Source: Mycolicibacterium poriferae
GTDB taxonomy: Bacteria > Actinomycetota > Actinomycetes > Mycobacteriales > Mycobacteriaceae
Assembly (NCBI RefSeq): GCF_010728325.1
Contig: NZ_AP022570.1
Location: forward strand, 806,001-870,000
Direction: 5' to 3'
Length of the DNA: 64,000 bases
The position numbers and the translations under genes were made by a program. The notes under the pieces were generated by a model. It worked only from the letters and a program-made list of their open reading frames with translations, did no database searches and was not told the origin of the DNA. Positions 17,337 to 25,126 of this stretch are shown here, one piece after another (position 1 is the first letter of the stretch; each line of letters opens with the position of its first letter).

Positions 17337-17345
17337 GTCCGGCAA

Positions 17346-18113
17346 TCAGGAGGGACGTAACACCAGCACCAGATTGCTCACCGCGAATTCCCGTAGGCCG
17401 GGCAGTTTCACCAGGCCCCAGGCCCATCGCGGGTGGTAGCGCGGGAATGCGGCGACCAGTGCGCCCGTGCCGCGGGCCCAGTCCAGCCCGGCCGCCGCGG
17501 ACACCGCGAACAACGACGAGCCGTAGTCGTTCTTGGGTCGATGCCCGTGCCTGCGGGTGTACCGATCGGCCGCGCGGCGGCCGCCCAGATAGTGGGTCAG
17601 GCCCATCTCGTGTCCACCGAACGGGCCCAGCCACACCGTGTACGACAAGATCGCCAAGCCGCCCGGCCGGGTGACGCGCAACATCTCCTCACCCAGCCGC
17701 CACGGCTCGGGCACGTGTTCGGCGACGTTCGACGACAGGCACACATCGACGCTGCCGTCGGCGAAGGGCAGCCGCATTCCCGAGGCGCGGACAAAGGAGC
17801 CGGTGAGACGGTGCGTGCGTGGGGCTGCGGCGTGCATCTCTCGTGGGTCCGGTTCCACCCCGAGGTAGCGCATCCCGGCGTCGGTGAACGCGGTCGCGAA
17901 GTAACCCGGACCACCGCCCACGTCGAGTACCCGGACCCCCGCCGGCGTCGTGCCGGTGGTGCCGGTCCAAAGGTCGCCGACCAGCGCGGCCGTGTCCGCG
18001 GCGAGTGCGCCGTAGAACCGGTCCGGGTCGGTCTGTTCGAAGCGGAACTGCCCGAGCAGCCGCACCGACCGGGACAGCGTCGCCCGGCGTGCGAACAGAT
18101 CGGTAGCGACCAC
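17346..18113 (-). CDS. SAM-dependent methyltransferase (Rv0224c-like)
   Basis: Class I methyltransferase of 255 residues. SAM-binding motif I RVLDVGGGPGYFATAF near residue 62, motif II region GVEPDPRE, and later VDVCLSSNVAEHVPEPW, typical of methyltransferase-11 proteins. The start is GTG at 18113. The length and position match Rv0224c of M. tuberculosis, next to a glycosyltransferase (Rv0225-like) transcribed divergently 35 bp away. The substrate is unknown; the location beside cell-envelope glycosylation genes suggests a lipid or glycan. Confidence 0.85.
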   Translation of the reverse strand: MVATDLFARRATLSRSVRLLGQFRFEQTDPDRFYGALAADTAALVGDLWTGTTGTTPAGVRVLDVGGGPGYFATAFTDAGMRYLGVEPDPREMHAAAPRTHRLTGSFVRASGMRLPFADGSVDVCLSSNVAEHVPEPWRLGEEMLRVTRPGGLAILSYTVWLGPFGGHEMGLTHYLGGRRAADRYTRRHGHRPKNDYGSSLFAVSAAAGLDWARGTGALVAAFPRYHPRWAWGLVKLPGLREFAVSNLVLVLRPS

Positions 18114-18148
18114 GTGGCAACCCTAAGCCGACGGTTAGGCTGGCCGGG

Positions 18149-19309
18149 ATGTCTGCCCCGCCCGTGAAGTCCGTGCTGCTGTTGTGCTGGCGCGACACCG
18201 GTCACCCGCAGGGCGGCGGCAGCGAGACCTATCTCCAACGCATCGGCGCCCATCTGGCCGCGTCCGGGATGCGGGTGACGCTGCGCACGGCGCGCTACCC
18301 GGGCGCGCGGCGGCGCGAGGTGGTCGACGGCGTGCACATCCAACGCTCCGGGGGGCCCCACTCGGTGTACATCTGGGCCGGTTTGGCGATGGTGGCCGCC
18401 CGGCTCGGTCTGGGTCCGCTGCGTCGAGTGCGACCCGACGTCGTCGTCGACACGCAGAACGGTCTTCCGTTCTGCGCGCGCCTGGCCTACGGCCGGCGGG
18501 TCGTCGTGCTCGTGCACCACTGCCACCGGGAGCAGTGGCCGGTGGCCGGCCGGGTGCGTGGCCGCATCGGATGGTTCGTCGAGTCCTGGTTGTCGCCCCG
18601 GCTGCACCGGCGCAACCAGTATGTGACGGTGTCGCTGCCGTCGGCGCGCGACCTGACCGACCTGGGGGCGCCCGCCGGCCACATTGCGATCGTCCGCAAC
18701 GGTGTGGACGCCGCGCCTGCGGACACGCTCACACCGGAGCGCTCGCCGACCCCACGGGTGGCGGTGCTGTCGCGGCTGGTGCCGCACAAGCAGATCGAGG
18801 ACGCGCTGGACGCGGTCGCACGGCTGCGCGGCGACGTACCCGACCTGCATCTCGACGTGCTGGGCGGCGGCTGGTGGGCCCAGCCGCTCGTCGACCACGC
18901 CCGGCGCCTGGGCATCGCCGATGCCGTCACGTTCCACGGGCACATCGATGACGCGGCCAAACACGCGGTGCTGCAACGCAGCTGGGTGCACGTGTTGCCG
19001 TCCCGCAAGGAGGGGTGGGGCCTGGCGGTGGTCGAGGCGGCCCAGCACGGCGTACCCACCATCGGTTACCGGTCCTCCGGCGGGTTGACCGACTCGATCG
19101 TCGACGGCGTCACCGGGTTGCTCGTCGACGACGATGACGGCCTGGTCGACGATCTGCGGCGCCTGCTCGGTGACCGCGTCCTGCGCGAACAGCTGGGCGC
19201 CAAGGCCCTGGTGCGCAGCGGTGAGTTCTCGTGGCCTCAGTCAGCCGAGGCGATGCGGACGGTCCTCGACGCGGCGCACACCGGACAGTTCATCACCGGG
19301 ATCGTCTGA
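18149..19309 (+). CDS. Glycosyltransferase family 4 protein (Rv0225-like)
   Basis: GT-B retaining glycosyltransferase of 386 residues. N-terminal HPQGGGSETYLQRIGAHLA is the acceptor-side glycine-rich loop. The C-terminal Rossmann half contains LSRLVPHKQIEDALDAV and the donor-binding E-x7-E segment SRKEGWGLAVVEAAQHG. There are no membrane spans, so the enzyme is likely cytosolic or peripheral. The start is ATG at 18149, divergent from the methyltransferase. It is conserved across mycobacteria at this position; donor and acceptor are not known from sequence. Confidence 0.88.
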   Translation: MSAPPVKSVLLLCWRDTGHPQGGGSETYLQRIGAHLAASGMRVTLRTARYPGARRREVVDGVHIQRSGGPHSVYIWAGLAMVAARLGLGPLRRVRPDVVVDTQNGLPFCARLAYGRRVVVLVHHCHREQWPVAGRVRGRIGWFVESWLSPRLHRRNQYVTVSLPSARDLTDLGAPAGHIAIVRNGVDAAPADTLTPERSPTPRVAVLSRLVPHKQIEDALDAVARLRGDVPDLHLDVLGGGWWAQPLVDHARRLGIADAVTFHGHIDDAAKHAVLQRSWVHVLPSRKEGWGLAVVEAAQHGVPTIGYRSSGGLTDSIVDGVTGLLVDDDDGLVDDLRRLLGDRVLREQLGAKALVRSGEFSWPQSAEAMRTVLDAAHTGQFITGIV

Positions 19310-19390
19310 CCGTTCACAACTATCGCACATAATGGGCTCCTACGTGCCTATTCAATGTCGAAAAAGGCGCACGCGGCTTCACATGACCAT

Positions 19391-19396
19391 TAACAT
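19391..19396 (+). promoter_or_regulatory. -10 box of the DUF2236 operon
   Basis: TAACAT fits TANNNT and ends six bases before the ATG at 19403, suggesting a leaderless transcript. The preceding 80 bases are locally AT-rich compared with the surrounding genes. Confidence 0.4.
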
Positions 19397-19402
19397 AGGG
19401 CC

Positions 19403-19630
19403 ATGGTCGGCGTGCTGCGCAAGGTGTTCGCCTACGAGATGACGATCGCCGAGTGGATCGGTCTGGCGATTCTGGTCAACATCCCCCACGTCCTGCTCGG
19501 TCTGCTGTGGACCGCCACCCATCCCGATCACCTCGCCGGCGCGCACGGTCTGGAGAAGGCAGCCGCACTCGTCGGTGGTGTCGCGTTCTGGCCGGTGCTG
19601 TGGGTCGCCGCGGTGGCGTGCCCGACATGA
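19403..19630 (+). CDS. Small membrane protein A of the DUF2236 cassette
   Basis: 75-residue protein of unknown function with two predicted membrane spans: WIGLAILVNIPHVLLGLLW and AALVGGVAFWPVLWVAAVAC. Its TGA overlaps the ATG of the DUF2236 gene (ATGA), so the two are translationally coupled. It resembles protein B at 20486: same size, a span ending in IP(H/Y)V(L/I)xGL, a middle His, and a final FWP/LWP plus AVxC ending. No homologue is recognised with a known role. It is absent from the Rv0225-Rv0226c interval of M. tuberculosis as I remember it. Confidence 0.72.
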   Translation: MVGVLRKVFAYEMTIAEWIGLAILVNIPHVLLGLLWTATHPDHLAGAHGLEKAAALVGGVAFWPVLWVAAVACPT

Positions 19631-20475
19631 CCGCCACGCGCATCCAGATCTCCCGGCGCACTGCACGGTGGGATGACGCCGCGGTCCGCGTCGGGGACGC
19701 GATGGATTTCTGGTCGTTCGCCGCGGGAGCGGCGAACGTCGTGATGCAGATGTCACGGCCCGGCGTCGGGCACGGGGTGGCCGAGAGCAGGGTCGAATCG
19801 GGCAGCCTGATGAAGCACCCGTGGAAGCGGGCGCGCACCACGTTCCAGTACCTGGCGGTCGCCGTGTTCGGAGACGAGGACGACCGCGCCGCCTATCGCG
19901 AGGCGGTCAACGGTGTGCACCGCCACGTGCAGTCCGGGCCGTCGAGTCCGGTGCGCTACAACGCGTTCGACCGCGACCTGCAGATGTGGGTAGCGGCCTG
20001 CCTGTTCGTCGGGCTCGAGGACACCTATCAGCTGCTGCGCGGCGAGATGACCCCCGAGCAGTTCTACCGATCAGCCTGGCTGCTGGGCACCACGCTGCAG
20101 GTCACCGACGACCAATGGCCCCCGACCCGCGCCGAGTTCGACCGGTACTGGGACGACGCCTGCACGCAGGTCGCCGTCAACGACGTGGTCCGCGCCTACC
20201 TGTCGGACCTGATCAACCTGCGCATGATCAACCCGCTTCTGGGGCTGCCGTTCCGGCCGCTGCTGACGTTCCTCACGACGGGTTTTCTCGCGCCGGTGTT
20301 CCGCGACGCCCTCGGCCTGACGTGGGGCCCGGTGCGACAGCATCTGTTCGAGCGCCTGTTCCTGATCGTGGCGTTCGCCAATCGCTTCCTGCCGGGGTTC
20401 ATCCGGCAGGGAGGCACCCACCTGCTGCTCGCCGATGTCCGGCTGCGGGTACGCCGACAGCGCCGTCTGGTCTGA
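19627..20475 (+). CDS. DUF2236 (MpaB/latex-clearing-like) oxygenase-domain protein
   Basis: 282-residue member of the DUF2236 family, whose best-studied relatives are haem-containing rubber oxygenase (Lcp) and fungal MpaB. Visible features include an N-terminal FWSFAAGAANVVMQM block, the conserved basic-His region SLMKHPWKRARTTFQYL, and AFDRDLQMWVAACLFVGLEDTY with the DxxxxxWV(A/H)A-type core. The frame reaches back to 19453, but the ATG at 19627 overlaps the stop of the small membrane gene and is the likely start. A second small membrane gene follows 10 bp later. The substrate is unknown; the two membrane partners suggest redox chemistry at the membrane (inference). Confidence 0.8.
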   Translation: MTATRIQISRRTARWDDAAVRVGDAMDFWSFAAGAANVVMQMSRPGVGHGVAESRVESGSLMKHPWKRARTTFQYLAVAVFGDEDDRAAYREAVNGVHRHVQSGPSSPVRYNAFDRDLQMWVAACLFVGLEDTYQLLRGEMTPEQFYRSAWLLGTTLQVTDDQWPPTRAEFDRYWDDACTQVAVNDVVRAYLSDLINLRMINPLLGLPFRPLLTFLTTGFLAPVFRDALGLTWGPVRQHLFERLFLIVAFANRFLPGFIRQGGTHLLLADVRLRVRRQRRLV

Positions 20476-20485
20476 GGAGACATCG

Positions 20486-20743
20486 ATGGGGGTGAAGACC
20501 GCCACGCGCCGGCTGCTGAGCCGGCGGGTCAGCGTGGCCGACATGGTCGAGTTCGGGTTGTGGCTCGGAATCCCATACGTGATCGTCGGATTGGTGTTCG
20601 CGTTCTTCGGCATCGAGCAGGTCCGTCACATCGAGTCGCTGGTCAGTCCGGTGCTTCCGGCCGGCGGCGAGATGGCCGGCTATCTGGTGGTCGCTGGTCT
20701 GTGGCCGGCCTTCCTGCTGCTGCCCGCGGTGTGCGGCGTCTGA
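20486..20743 (+). CDS. Small membrane protein B of the DUF2236 cassette
   Basis: 85-residue protein with two predicted spans (GLWLGIPYVIVGLVFAFFGI and YLVVAGLWPAFLLLPAVC), resembling protein A of the same cassette. The ATG at 20486 has GAGGAGA upstream and lies 10 bp after the DUF2236 stop, so the three genes form one operon. Its last 101 bp overlap the 3' end of the convergent Rv0226c-like gene. The function is unknown. Confidence 0.7.
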   Translation: MGVKTATRRLLSRRVSVADMVEFGLWLGIPYVIVGLVFAFFGIEQVRHIESLVSPVLPAGGEMAGYLVVAGLWPAFLLLPAVCGV

Positions 20744-22394
20744 CCCCACCCACGACCATCGCAAGCAGGCTGCCGAGGAGCTGGGTCAGCCAGACGAGGT
20801 GCGCCCCCAGCAGCACCCCGCGCTGCGAGGCCTGCGGAGCGTCGCCGCCCACCGCGTACACCGCGATGTCGGAGTCCCGATAGGTCAGCGGCAGCGGCAG
20901 TGATTGCGGGTCAGGGCCCTCGACGACCACCCAACGCACCCCGGCCTCGGCGAGACGCTGCGCGTCCGCCCCACCGATGAGCAGCTGTTGCACCTCACGG
21001 GCCCGGGTGCCCTCCCCGGGGATGAGCCGCCCGGCGATGACGAGGTCACCGGTGCTGAGGACCTCGGCACGCACCCAACGCGGCAGCGGATCGAGCACCG
21101 GTGCCGCACCCGCCCACGGGAACCGGCGCATGCTGTCGACCGGCAACACGGCGACCGGCCCCGGCTCGGCGTTGATCAGCGCTGCAGCCCGCTGCCACCC
21201 GGGCGGGTAGTGCACCGACCGCACCTGCCCGCCCACCCCCCAGACCAGATCGGGCAGGGTCGCCACCAGCACCGCGCAGCACACCGCCGCCGACACCAGG
21301 GCCGGCACCCGGGGTCGTAGCGTCACCACCGCCCCCGCGGCGGCCAACGCATACGCCGGCATGGCCAGCGCCACCCATTTCTGGCCGTCGCGCACCACGC
21401 CCAGCCCAGGAAAGCCCCGGATCACCGCCTCGACGAGGGCCAGCCCCGGGCCGGTCGCCATCAACGCCGGCACCGTGACCGCAACCAGCGCCAGCAGCAG
21501 CGGCGTCGCGACGCGCCGGCGGATCAGCAACGGCACACCGATCGCCACGAGCGTGAGCAGGGCGACCACCGACAGCACCGCGAACACGTTCGTCCGCGAC
21601 GCGGGCACCGCCTCGGCGTTCCAGATGCCGCCCAGGCCGGCCAGACTGCCCAGGGTGCCCAGCCCCGGCTCGGCACGCGCGGCGAACGCCGCCACCCCGG
21701 CGTCGGCGACACCAGCCTGAGACGCCCATCCCGGTGCCACCGCCGAGGCCGTCAGCCAGGGCAGCGCGGCGCCGACGGCGGCCCCCAGGCTCAGTAGCGC
21801 GCAGAACCGCCGGGACCGTCCGGCGCCGCCGGCCGCCGCGCACGTCAGCGCGACCGTGGCGGCCAGCATCAACCCGGTGGGCGTCAACCCTGCCAGCGCC
21901 ATCCAGAACAGCAGCGCCGGCACCAGCACCGCCCCGCGGGATTCGGACCGGCGCAACGACAGCACCGTCAGCCCCACCCACGGCAGGCAGCCGTAACCGA
22001 CCAGCAGGCTCCAATGGCCCTGCAGCAGCCGCTCGGCCACGTAGGGATTCCAGATCGCCACCGTCACCGCGACGGTTTGCCCGGCCAGGCCGGCGTCCGG
22101 CAGCAGCATCGCCACGAGCCGCGCGGCTCCCCAGCCCGCCAACCAGATGCCGAGTATCAGCAGAGCCTTGACGACCACCCCACCGTCGAGCACGTGCGAG
22201 GCCACCGCGACGGCGAAATCCTGCGGCAACGCGCGCGGCGCGGCCTGCGTCGCCCCCAGTGCCGCATCCGACAGATACGACCGAGGCGTCGACACCGCGT
22301 CACGCAGCAGCAGATAGCCCGGCGACAGCAGCGGACCGGTCACCGCCAGAGTCAGAGCCAGCGCGTAGGCCGGCGGGAACGCGCGGGTGATCAG
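20643..22394 (-). CDS. Conserved polytopic membrane protein (Rv0226c-like)
   Basis: About 583 residues with many hydrophobic spans (first FPPAYALALTLAVTG, then LLILGIWLAGWGAARLVAML and others to about residue 400) and a C-terminal soluble part with VAVLPVDSMRRFPWAGA. It matches the length and position of M. tuberculosis Rv0226c, thought to be an envelope-biogenesis protein with a GT-C-like fold. The start is unusual: no ATG, GTG or TTG is in frame where the homology begins. A CTG at 22394 overlaps the upstream stop as CTGA, and the nearest GTG (22343) would delete most of the first span. The frame continues upstream only as an antisense-like shadow. The C-terminal tail is Arg/Pro-rich and overlaps a convergent gene. 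Confidence 0.75.
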   Translation of the reverse strand: MITRAFPPAYALALTLAVTGPLLSPGYLLLRDAVSTPRSYLSDAALGATQAAPRALPQDFAVAVASHVLDGGVVVKALLILGIWLAGWGAARLVAMLLPDAGLAGQTVAVTVAIWNPYVAERLLQGHWSLLVGYGCLPWVGLTVLSLRRSESRGAVLVPALLFWMALAGLTPTGLMLAATVALTCAAAGGAGRSRRFCALLSLGAAVGAALPWLTASAVAPGWASQAGVADAGVAAFAARAEPGLGTLGSLAGLGGIWNAEAVPASRTNVFAVLSVVALLTLVAIGVPLLIRRRVATPLLLALVAVTVPALMATGPGLALVEAVIRGFPGLGVVRDGQKWVALAMPAYALAAAGAVVTLRPRVPALVSAAVCCAVLVATLPDLVWGVGGQVRSVHYPPGWQRAAALINAEPGPVAVLPVDSMRRFPWAGAAPVLDPLPRWVRAEVLSTGDLVIAGRLIPGEGTRAREVQQLLIGGADAQRLAEAGVRWVVVEGPDPQSLPLPLTYRDSDIAVYAVGGDAPQASQRGVLLGAHLVWLTQLLGSLLAMVVGGVRRRTPRAAAGRPATDQRPPDSRPSRRRPEAPD

Positions 22395-23599
22395 CCCGGT
22401 CTGTCCGGGGGCAGATCGGACGGCCGTTGCGCGGGCAGCTTCTCGGTCTTCGCCTCGGCGCCGGGTACCGGCTCGCCTTCGTCGTCGCGGTGACCGAAGA
22501 ACCGCCGCCCCGCGTCGTCGAGGCCCGGATCGATGAGCATCGACTCCGCGCGCAGGCTGAAGGCGCCCAGCAGCGCCCCTCCGACCAGCGCGATCAGGCC
22601 CAGCGCAGTGAAGGTGATCGGCAGGATGCGTCCCCACAGCGCCACCCGGTCGCGTTCATCCCGCGCCGCGGAGACCTGGGATTCGATCGACTCCTCGTTG
22701 GTGGTGACGCTGTAGTCGACGAAGGTGACCTCGGGTTCGAGCGCCTCGCGGGCGTAGTAGTGGTAGCCCCGATCGGTCTGTTTGACGATGGTCCCCGACA
22801 CCGGGTCCACCCAGAAGGTGCGCTGCGCGGCGTAGTACCGCGTCATCGTGATCGGTTCCTCGGGATCCTCGGCCTCGATGCCCCACAACCGGGCCGGTGC
22901 GGTCGCCCTGCTGTCGGCCTCGTCGTCATAGAGCGACGCATAGGGGATCGGGTCGACCAGTTCGCCGTCGCCGTCGAAACCGACGTTCTGGGTGAACTTG
23001 TAGGTCGTCAGCCCGTTGACGTCCTCTTCACCGTCGTAGTTGGCGTCGAACGCCTTCTGCGCGATCGGATCGAAGTACGGGTAGGTCTTCTTCTCGGTGT
23101 CGAACGGGAAGCGGTAGGACAGCCCCTCGTGCGGCAACGCGATGTTGGTGGGCGGTTCCTCGTTCTCGATCGCGCGCGGCTTCTGCACCGCGCCGCCCGG
23201 ATTGCTTTCGCTGGACACCGCCATCGCGGTCTCGCGGTCGAGGGTGACCGTGTCGACCATCGCCAGCAGCAGACCGTTCTCCTGCTGTTTGTCGCTGCGC
23301 CGCAATGTGCTGCCCACCTGCAGCGTCACCACGTCGGCATTGGCCGGGGACTCGACGGTGACCTGCTCCTGCATCACCAGCGGCACGTCTTCGTTGACCA
23401 CGAAGTTCTGCTCGTTCAGCGACGCCGGGTCGAACGCTGTCCCGCTGCCGTCACTGACCACCGTGTGGTCGATGTCCAGCGGGATCTTGGAGATGTTGCT
23501 CTTGGTATAGGTGGACAACAGCAACGCGGCGATCAGCAACGCGGCCCCCAGGCCCATGATTCCGCACGCGGCGATCCTCAGCGCGACTGCGCGGTTCAA
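22391..23599 (-). CDS. DUF3068 membrane protein (Rv0227c-like)
   Basis: About 402 residues. An N-terminal span (GIMGLGAALLIAALLLS), a large extracytoplasmic domain of about 320 residues (for example FDANYDGEEDVNGLTTYKFT and DPVSGTIVKQTDRGYHYY) and a C-terminal span (ITFTALGLIALVGGALLGAF) give the DUF3068/PorA-family layout. The M. tuberculosis counterpart Rv0227c is conserved in mycolate-containing bacteria. I chose the TTG at 23599 because AAGGGAGA is 8 bases upstream; a GTG at 23617 is the alternative. The stop overlaps the next gene by four bases (CTGA), indicating coupling. It is divergent from the acyltransferase at 23793. Confidence 0.85.
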   Translation of the reverse strand: MNRAVALRIAACGIMGLGAALLIAALLLSTYTKSNISKIPLDIDHTVVSDGSGTAFDPASLNEQNFVVNEDVPLVMQEQVTVESPANADVVTLQVGSTLRRSDKQQENGLLLAMVDTVTLDRETAMAVSSESNPGGAVQKPRAIENEEPPTNIALPHEGLSYRFPFDTEKKTYPYFDPIAQKAFDANYDGEEDVNGLTTYKFTQNVGFDGDGELVDPIPYASLYDDEADSRATAPARLWGIEAEDPEEPITMTRYYAAQRTFWVDPVSGTIVKQTDRGYHYYAREALEPEVTFVDYSVTTNEESIESQVSAARDERDRVALWGRILPITFTALGLIALVGGALLGAFSLRAESMLIDPGLDDAGRRFFGHRDDEGEPVPGAEAKTEKLPAQRPSDLPPDRPG

Positions 23600-23792
23600 T
23601 ACCGTGTCTCCCTTCACCTACCGCCACAACCCAGACCTGTGTTGTGGCGGCAAAACCCGTTCGACCCTAACAGCAGAGAATAAGGTCGTCGCTCACTACG
23701 AGCCGTTGACGGACCCGTTGGTACACGGCTCCGCGCGGGGGGTGACTACCCGTTCTCGCCGTCGTCGACCGCAGCGGGGCACACTGTTGGAC

Positions 23793-24995
23793 GTGACCGC
23801 CACCGCGACACCGCCCAGCGCGGCTCCCGACGCGGCGCAGAACGCCGTCGGCGGCACCCGCAGCTTCCTGCCCGCGGTAGAGGGAATGCGGGCGTGTGCG
23901 GCGATCGGGGTCGTCGTCACCCACGTCGCATTCCAGACCGGACACACCACCGGTGCGGTCGGGCGGGTGCTCGGCCGGTTCGACCTCGCGGTGGCCGTGT
24001 TCTTCGCGCTGTCGGGATTCCTGCTGTGGCGCGGCCACGCCGCGGCCGCCCGGGGGCTGCGGGAGCGGCCCAGAACCGGGCACTACCTCCGGTCGCGGAT
24101 CGTGCGGATCATGCCCGGCTACCTCGTCGCGGTCGTCGTGATCCTGACGCTGCTCCCCGAGGCCCAGGCCGACCTCACGGTATGGCTGGCCAACCTGACG
24201 CTGACCCAGATCTACGTGCCGCTGACGTTGACCGCGGGGCTGACCCAGATGTGGAGCCTGTCGGTGGAGATGAGTTTCTACCTGGTGTTACCGCTGCTGG
24301 CGCTGCTGTCCCGGCGGGTGCCGGTCCGCGCCCGGATCGCGATCATCCTCGCCGCCGCGGTCGCCAGCCTGTTCTGGGTGCACATCCCCTTCGACGGCGG
24401 ATCCGGCCACAACCTGTGGAACTGGCCGCCCGCGTTCTTCTCGTGGTTCGCCGCGGGCATGGTGCTGGCGGAGTTGACCGTCTCGAAGGTCGGCTGGCCG
24501 CACAGACTGGCGCGGCACCGCGTCCTGATGGCGCTGATCGCGGTGAGTGCCTTCGCCGTCGCCGCGTCGCCGCTGGCGGGTCTGGAAGGCCTGCACCCCG
24601 GCTCGATCGCGCAGGTGACGCTCAAGGCCGCGATGGGTGCGATCGTGGCCGGCGCGCTGCTGGCACCGCTCGTGCTGGACCGGCCCGATACGCGGCACCG
24701 AATTCTGGGCAGCGACACCATGGTCACGCTCGGCCGGTGGTCCTACGGGCTGTTCGTCTGGCACCTGGCCGCCCTGGCGATGGTCTTCCCGATGATCGGG
24801 GAATTCTCCTTCAACGGACACTTCACCGTGGTGCTGGTGTTGACCGTCCTGTTCGGTTTCGCGATCGCCGCGGTCAGTTACGGGTTGATCGAATCGCCCT
24901 GCCGCAACGCGCTGCGGCGATGGGAGCGGCGCAACGACCCCACCCCGCTGGACAGCTCGGTCACTGAGCAGATCGAGCCTGCCGTCGCGCGTTAG
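23793..24995 (+). CDS. Acyltransferase family 3 integral membrane protein (Rv0228-like)
   Basis: 400-residue polytopic O-acyltransferase of the OafA/YrhL type. The N-terminal RACAAIGVVVTHVAF carries the Arg and the catalytic His spaced as in the family, followed by FDLAVAVFFALSGFLLWR and some ten hydrophobic spans. SLSVEMSFYLVLPLLALLS is another family landmark. Such enzymes acylate sugars or lipids using acyl donors at the membrane. The GTG at 23793 fits the start of homology; the longer open frame upstream lies over the divergent promoter region. It ends 8 bp before an array of GC hairpins. The target is unknown. Confidence 0.87.
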   Translation: MTATATPPSAAPDAAQNAVGGTRSFLPAVEGMRACAAIGVVVTHVAFQTGHTTGAVGRVLGRFDLAVAVFFALSGFLLWRGHAAAARGLRERPRTGHYLRSRIVRIMPGYLVAVVVILTLLPEAQADLTVWLANLTLTQIYVPLTLTAGLTQMWSLSVEMSFYLVLPLLALLSRRVPVRARIAIILAAAVASLFWVHIPFDGGSGHNLWNWPPAFFSWFAAGMVLAELTVSKVGWPHRLARHRVLMALIAVSAFAVAASPLAGLEGLHPGSIAQVTLKAAMGAIVAGALLAPLVLDRPDTRHRILGSDTMVTLGRWSYGLFVWHLAALAMVFPMIGEFSFNGHFTVVLVLTVLFGFAIAAVSYGLIESPCRNALRRWERRNDPTPLDSSVTEQIEPAVAR

Positions 24996-25002
24996 CCGTG
25001 TT

Positions 25003-25126
25003 GCGCGGCCCGCCGCGCTGGGTCCGATTGCGCGGCCCGCCGCGCTCAGCCCGATTGCGCGGCCCGCCGCGCTCAGCCCGATTGCGCGGCCCGCCGCGCT
25101 CAGCCCGATTGCGCGGCCCGCCGCGC
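25003..25126. repeat. 4.6 tandem 27-bp repeats forming five GC hairpins
   Basis: Units start at 25003, 25030, 25057, 25084 and 25111. Each contains GCGCGGC-CC-GCCGCGC, a perfect 7-bp stem. The array lies at the junction of convergent genes and includes the last codons of the acyl-CoA ligase. Each full minus-strand unit downstream of the ligase stop also carries an in-phase TGA. This is a probable bidirectional terminator. Confidence 0.85.

Noticed and set aside
10078..25126. CRISPR array
   Set aside because: The tandem repeats are directly contiguous with no unique spacers, and there are no cas genes.
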